Part shown: one piece after another, positions 31,050-33,477 of the stretch | Position numbering within the stretch: position 1 is the first letter of the stretch | How the letters are laid out: each line of letters starts with the position of its first letter | Assembly: GCA_024762335.1 (NCBI GenBank) | Contig: JANTHO010000026.1 | Location: 1-33,477 of the forward strand | Length of the DNA stretch: 33,477 bases | Direction of reading: 5' to 3' | From: Acidimicrobiia bacterium | GTDB lineage: Bacteria > Actinomycetota > Acidimicrobiia > Spongiisociales > UBA5794 | The notes under the pieces: model-generated | The model's database searches: none | Seen by the model: only the letters and a program-made list of their open reading frames with translations | Told to the model about the DNA's origin: nothing | Made by a program: the position numbers and the translations under genes

Positions 31050-31663
31050 TAGACGGTTGGAGCCTTGAGCGACGGCATCCAGGGGGGACGGGTCTGCTCG
31101 AATGTGTCGATGTCGTCGGTGTGGCTGAGCGTCAAGGCGATCGTGTCGAGGCCGTTGAGGAGCCGGTGTTTCGCGCCCGGGTCGATCTCGAACGATGCGG
31201 TGAAGTCGCCGGACATGACCGTCTGTGCTGCGAGGTCGATGGTGATCTCGTTGGCGGGGTCTCCTGCGAGGTCTGTGAGTCGGGCGACCTCGTCCTCGGA
31301 GAGGACGACGGGGAGCAGTCCGACGTTGTAGCAGTTGCCCCAGAAGATGTCGGCGAACGAGGGGGCGATGATCGCGCGGAAGCCGCGGTCTTCGATCGCC
31401 CACGGTGCATGCTCCCGCGACGATCCCGATCCGAAGTTCGGTCCGGAGACGAGCACCACAGCCTTCGCGTACTCGGGGCGGTTGAGGATGAACTCGGGAT
31501 CGAGCTCTCCCTCTGCGTCCTGCGCCCAATCCCAGAAGAGGAACGGACCGAAGCCGGAACGCTCGACCCGCTTGAGGAACTGCTTCGGGATGATCTGGTC
31601 CGTGTCGACGTTGGCGCGCGGCAGGGGAGCCATCTGGCCGGTGATGACGGTGACGGGTTGCAT
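31049..31663 (-). CDS. leuD: 3-Isopropylmalate dehydratase small subunit
   Basis: LeuD is the swivelling small subunit of isopropylmalate isomerase in leucine biosynthesis. The 204-residue product matches the family (about 200). NVDTDQIIPKQFLKR near residue 17 and the GSGSSREHAPWAI motif are diagnostic, and FADIFWGNCYNVGLLP follows. Start ATG 31663 overlaps the leuC stop by one nt (TGATG), so the two are coupled. The C-terminus ends in SLKAPTV and its stop codon touches the tRNA-Arg fragment, so the original end of leuD may have been altered by insertion. Confidence 0.95.
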   Translation of the reverse strand: MQPVTVITGQMAPLPRANVDTDQIIPKQFLKRVERSGFGPFLFWDWAQDAEGELDPEFILNRPEYAKAVVLVSGPNFGSGSSREHAPWAIEDRGFRAIIAPSFADIFWGNCYNVGLLPVVLSEDEVARLTDLAGDPANEITIDLAAQTVMSGDFTASFEIDPGAKHRLLNGLDTIALTLSHTDDIDTFEQTRPPWMPSLKAPTV

Positions 31664-33069
31664 CAGGACCACTCCCGGATGTCGACGAAACGGCCTGCAA
31701 TCGCGGCGGCGGCCGCCATGGCGGGGCTGACCAGGTGCGTGCGCCCGTCCCGCCCCTGACGTCCCTCGAAGTTCCGGTTCGACGTCGAAGCGCAGCGCTC
31801 TCCCGGTTGGAGGATGTCCGGGTTCATGCCGAGACACATCGAGCAACCTGCGTCGCGCCACTCGAACCCCGCACTGAGGAAGATCTCGTCGAGTCCTTCC
31901 TCCTCCGCCTGGAGTTTCACGAGGCCGGAGCCCGGGACGACGAGCGCCCGTACCCCGTCGGCGACCCGATGTCCGTCCACGACGGCCGCGGCGGCTCTGA
32001 GGTCTTCGATCCGCGCGTTCGTGCACGACCCGAGGAACACCACATCCACGGCCACATCGGTGAGCGACGTTCCCGCTTCGAGATCCATGTATGCGAGTGC
32101 GCGTTTGGCGGCGTCCCGGTCGGACGAATCGTCGAACGACTCCGGATCGGGGATCGTGTCGGTGATCCGGATCGTCTGCGACGGATTCGTTCCCCACGAA
32201 ACGTACGGGGCGAGGTCGGCGGCATCGATCACCACCTCGGTGTCGAATGTTGCCCCCGGATCGGTGGCAAGCGTCTGCCAGTATGCGACGGCGGCCTCCC
32301 AATCGGCCCCCGACGGTGCGAACGGCCGCCCCCGCAGGTAGTCGAAGGTCGTCTCGTCCGGAGCGATCATCCCGGCTCTCGCCCCTGCTTCGATCGACAT
32401 GTTGCAGACCGTCATCCGGCCTTCCATGGACATTTCTTCGAATGCCGCACCGCGGTATTCGATCACGTGGCCCCCGCCGCCGTTGAACCCGATCCGTGCG
32501 ATGATCCCCAGGATCACGTCCTTCGGGGTGACCCCCGCGGGGAGCGCACCATCGACAGTGACCGACATCGATTTGGGTCGGCGTTGGGCCAGCGTCTGGG
32601 TGGCGAGCACGTGTTCGACCTGCGACGTTCCGATGCCGATCGCCAGTGCGCCGAAGGCCCCGTGTGTGGCGGTGTGCGAATCCCCGCACACGATCGTCAT
32701 CCCCGGTTGCGTCAGACCCTGCTCCGGGCCGATCACGTGCACGATCCCGGATCTGGGGTCGCTGATGTCGAAGAGCTCGATGCCGGTGCGCTCGCAGTTC
32801 GCGATCAACGTGTCGATCTGCTTCTTCGAGAGCGGGTCGAGGATGCCCAGTTCCCGATCTGCGGTCGGGACGCCGTGGTCGATCGTTGCGAGTGTGAGGT
32901 CGGGTCGGTGGACGGGTCGTCCTGCGATCTCGAGCGCTTCGAACGCCTGTGGCGAGGTGACCTCATGGACGAGGTGCAGGTCGATGAACAGCAGGTCGAC
33001 GCCGTCGTCGTCGGTGCGGACGACGTGGGCGTCCCAGACTTTGTCGAAGAGGGTGCGTGCCGAATCCAT
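31663..33069 (-). CDS. leuC: 3-Isopropylmalate dehydratase large subunit
   Basis: LeuC is the aconitase-family subunit that binds the 4Fe-4S cluster and isomerises 2- to 3-isopropylmalate. The 468-residue product matches the family length of about 470. Conserved stretches are [27 protein letters not shown], the first cluster cysteine in [11 protein letters not shown], and the cysteine pair in [10 protein letters not shown], so all three ligands are present. Start ATG 33069 is supported by the family N-terminus ([13 protein letters not shown]); a TATGCT hexamer lies 9 nt upstream. The open frame extends to 33471 over the divergent gene and is rejected. Confidence 0.95.
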   Translation of the reverse strand: MDSARTLFDKVWDAHVVRTDDDGVDLLFIDLHLVHEVTSPQAFEALEIAGRPVHRPDLTLATIDHGVPTADRELGILDPLSKKQIDTLIANCERTGIELFDISDPRSGIVHVIGPEQGLTQPGMTIVCGDSHTATHGAFGALAIGIGTSQVEHVLATQTLAQRRPKSMSVTVDGALPAGVTPKDVILGIIARIGFNGGGGHVIEYRGAAFEEMSMEGRMTVCNMSIEAGARAGMIAPDETTFDYLRGRPFAPSGADWEAAVAYWQTLATDPGATFDTEVVIDAADLAPYVSWGTNPSQTIRITDTIPDPESFDDSSDRDAAKRALAYMDLEAGTSLTDVAVDVVFLGSCTNARIEDLRAAAAVVDGHRVADGVRALVVPGSGLVKLQAEEEGLDEIFLSAGFEWRDAGCSMCLGMNPDILQPGERCASTSNRNFEGRQGRDGRTHLVSPAMAAAAAIAGRFVDIREWS

Positions 33070-33078
33070 GGAGATCGG

Positions 33079-33084
33079 AGCATA
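33079..33084 (-). promoter_or_regulatory. Likely leaderless -10 of leuCD
   Basis: On the minus strand TATGCT (33079-33084) precedes ATG 33069 by 9 nt. There is no Shine-Dalgarno sequence. No T-box or leucine attenuator is seen in the 91-nt gap. Confidence 0.4.
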
Positions 33085-33146
33085 GGTGTGCCCGGCGAGG
33101 CAACCCGCGGTGTCGTGCGATCCACCCGTCGAGCGGACGTGTCTTC

Positions 33147-33152
33147 TACGCT
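33147..33152 (+). promoter_or_regulatory. Likely leaderless -10 of the edge gene
   Basis: TACGCT is followed after 8 nt by the ATG at 33161 of the gene that leaves the window. The same hexamer precedes tldD. Confidence 0.45.
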
Positions 33153-33160
33153 CTCGGTCG

Positions 33161-33477
33161 ATGCCGGTTCTCATTGCTTTGCTCTTTGCCGTCACGCTCG
33201 GATCGCCGTTCGGGAGAGCCGAAGCGCGGGCGCTCGAAGCGAATGGCGGGATGACGGTCGAGGTCTCCGTCATGGTCGATGGCGGACGTGCGGCGGTTCT
33301 GGCCCGACCGGTCTCGCTGGCAGGTGAGCTGCCGCCGGTTGCGCTCGTCGACCAGGGTGATGGACGCTGGGTGGGGATCCTCCGGTTCTCCGGCAGGGAG
33401 GACGTGCAGGTGGCGTTCGAGGCGATCGATGCCGGGGGTGCGAGTGACATCTCGTCGCTCTCGTCGCTCACCGATCT
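33161..33477 (+). CDS. Secreted protein, partial (cut by window end)
   Basis: I do not recognise this gene. From ATG 33161 a frame of 105 complete codons stays open to the window end. It begins with a signal-peptide-like segment ([18 protein letters not shown], with a possible cut after AEARA). The mature part reads like a beta-sandwich with alternating hydrophobic residues ([40 protein letters not shown]). It is divergent from leuC and has a TACGCT box 8 nt upstream. The 3' part and function are not visible here. Confidence 0.75.
   Translation, partial: MPVLIALLFAVTLGSPFGRAEARALEANGGMTVEVSVMVDGGRAAVLARPVSLAGELPPVALVDQGDGRWVGILRFSGREDVQVAFEAIDAGGASDISSLSSLTD

Noticed and set aside
31735-33327. 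A 530-codon plus-strand frame opposite leuC
   Set aside because: leuC is certain on the minus strand and the frame has no recognisable motifs; the true plus-strand gene at 33161 lies in another frame.
1-33477. CRISPR arrays, rRNA genes or insertion sequences with transposases
   Set aside because: I found no regularly spaced repeats of 24-40 nt, no rRNA-like stretches and no transposase or integrase genes in any frame.

Overview
The window is high-GC and densely coded. Many start codons sit 6-9 nt after a TANNNT hexamer with no Shine-Dalgarno sequence (leaderless style), GTG starts are common, and the products are typical of a free-living, respiring, prototrophic heterotroph. I favour a deep-branching actinobacterial lineage (Acidimicrobiia-like), but no marker gene here settles it. 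This is an inference with low to moderate confidence.

Layout. 1-446: structured non-coding DNA with hairpins and REP-like repeats. 447-3432: tldD, tldE/pmbA and a small DUF2007-like gene, overlapping. 3456-3733: a long imperfect inverted repeat and a strong terminator hairpin. 3734-4153 (minus): a thioredoxin with a His/Asp tail, divergent from 4290-10682, a nine-gene System I cytochrome c maturation operon (ccmA, B, C, D, E, F, H, a ccmI-like gene, ccmG) in which every junction overlaps by 1-8 nt. An AATACCCC-TG-GGGGTATT operator lies in the spacer of the likely thioredoxin promoter. 10736-12673: a secreted M23 peptidase fused to LVIVD repeats. 12707-13729 (minus): an unknown polytopic membrane protein. 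13909-16652: a P-loop kinase coupled to a divergent GH13-like protein. 16743-19247: an M1 aminopeptidase. 19254-19372: a nested inverted repeat (MITE/REP-like). 19445-25817: hutH, hutU, hutI, a glycerophosphodiesterase and two tandem MOSC-like paralogues. 25807-27567 (minus): a small unknown gene, an iron-sulfur protein that looks like a C-terminal remnant, and an SRPBCC protein.

27697-31049 looks acquired. It holds a frameshifted methyltransferase, then a 2.3 kb segment (flavin monooxygenase, SRPBCC protein, cupin) flanked by two degenerate direct copies of the 3' half of a tRNA-Arg(ACG), with no integrase. The right copy begins exactly at the leuD stop codon. 31049-33069 (minus): leuC-leuD, divergent from a secreted protein cut by the window end.

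Functional themes: cytochrome c biogenesis (haem export and chaperoning by CcmA-F, apocytochrome thiol reduction by CcmG/CcmH), histidine degradation to formiminoglutamate, leucine synthesis and protein or peptide turnover. The least explained items are the kinase/GH13-like pair, the thioredoxin operator, the tRNA-fragment-flanked cassette, the repeat families and the duplicated MOSC-like genes.
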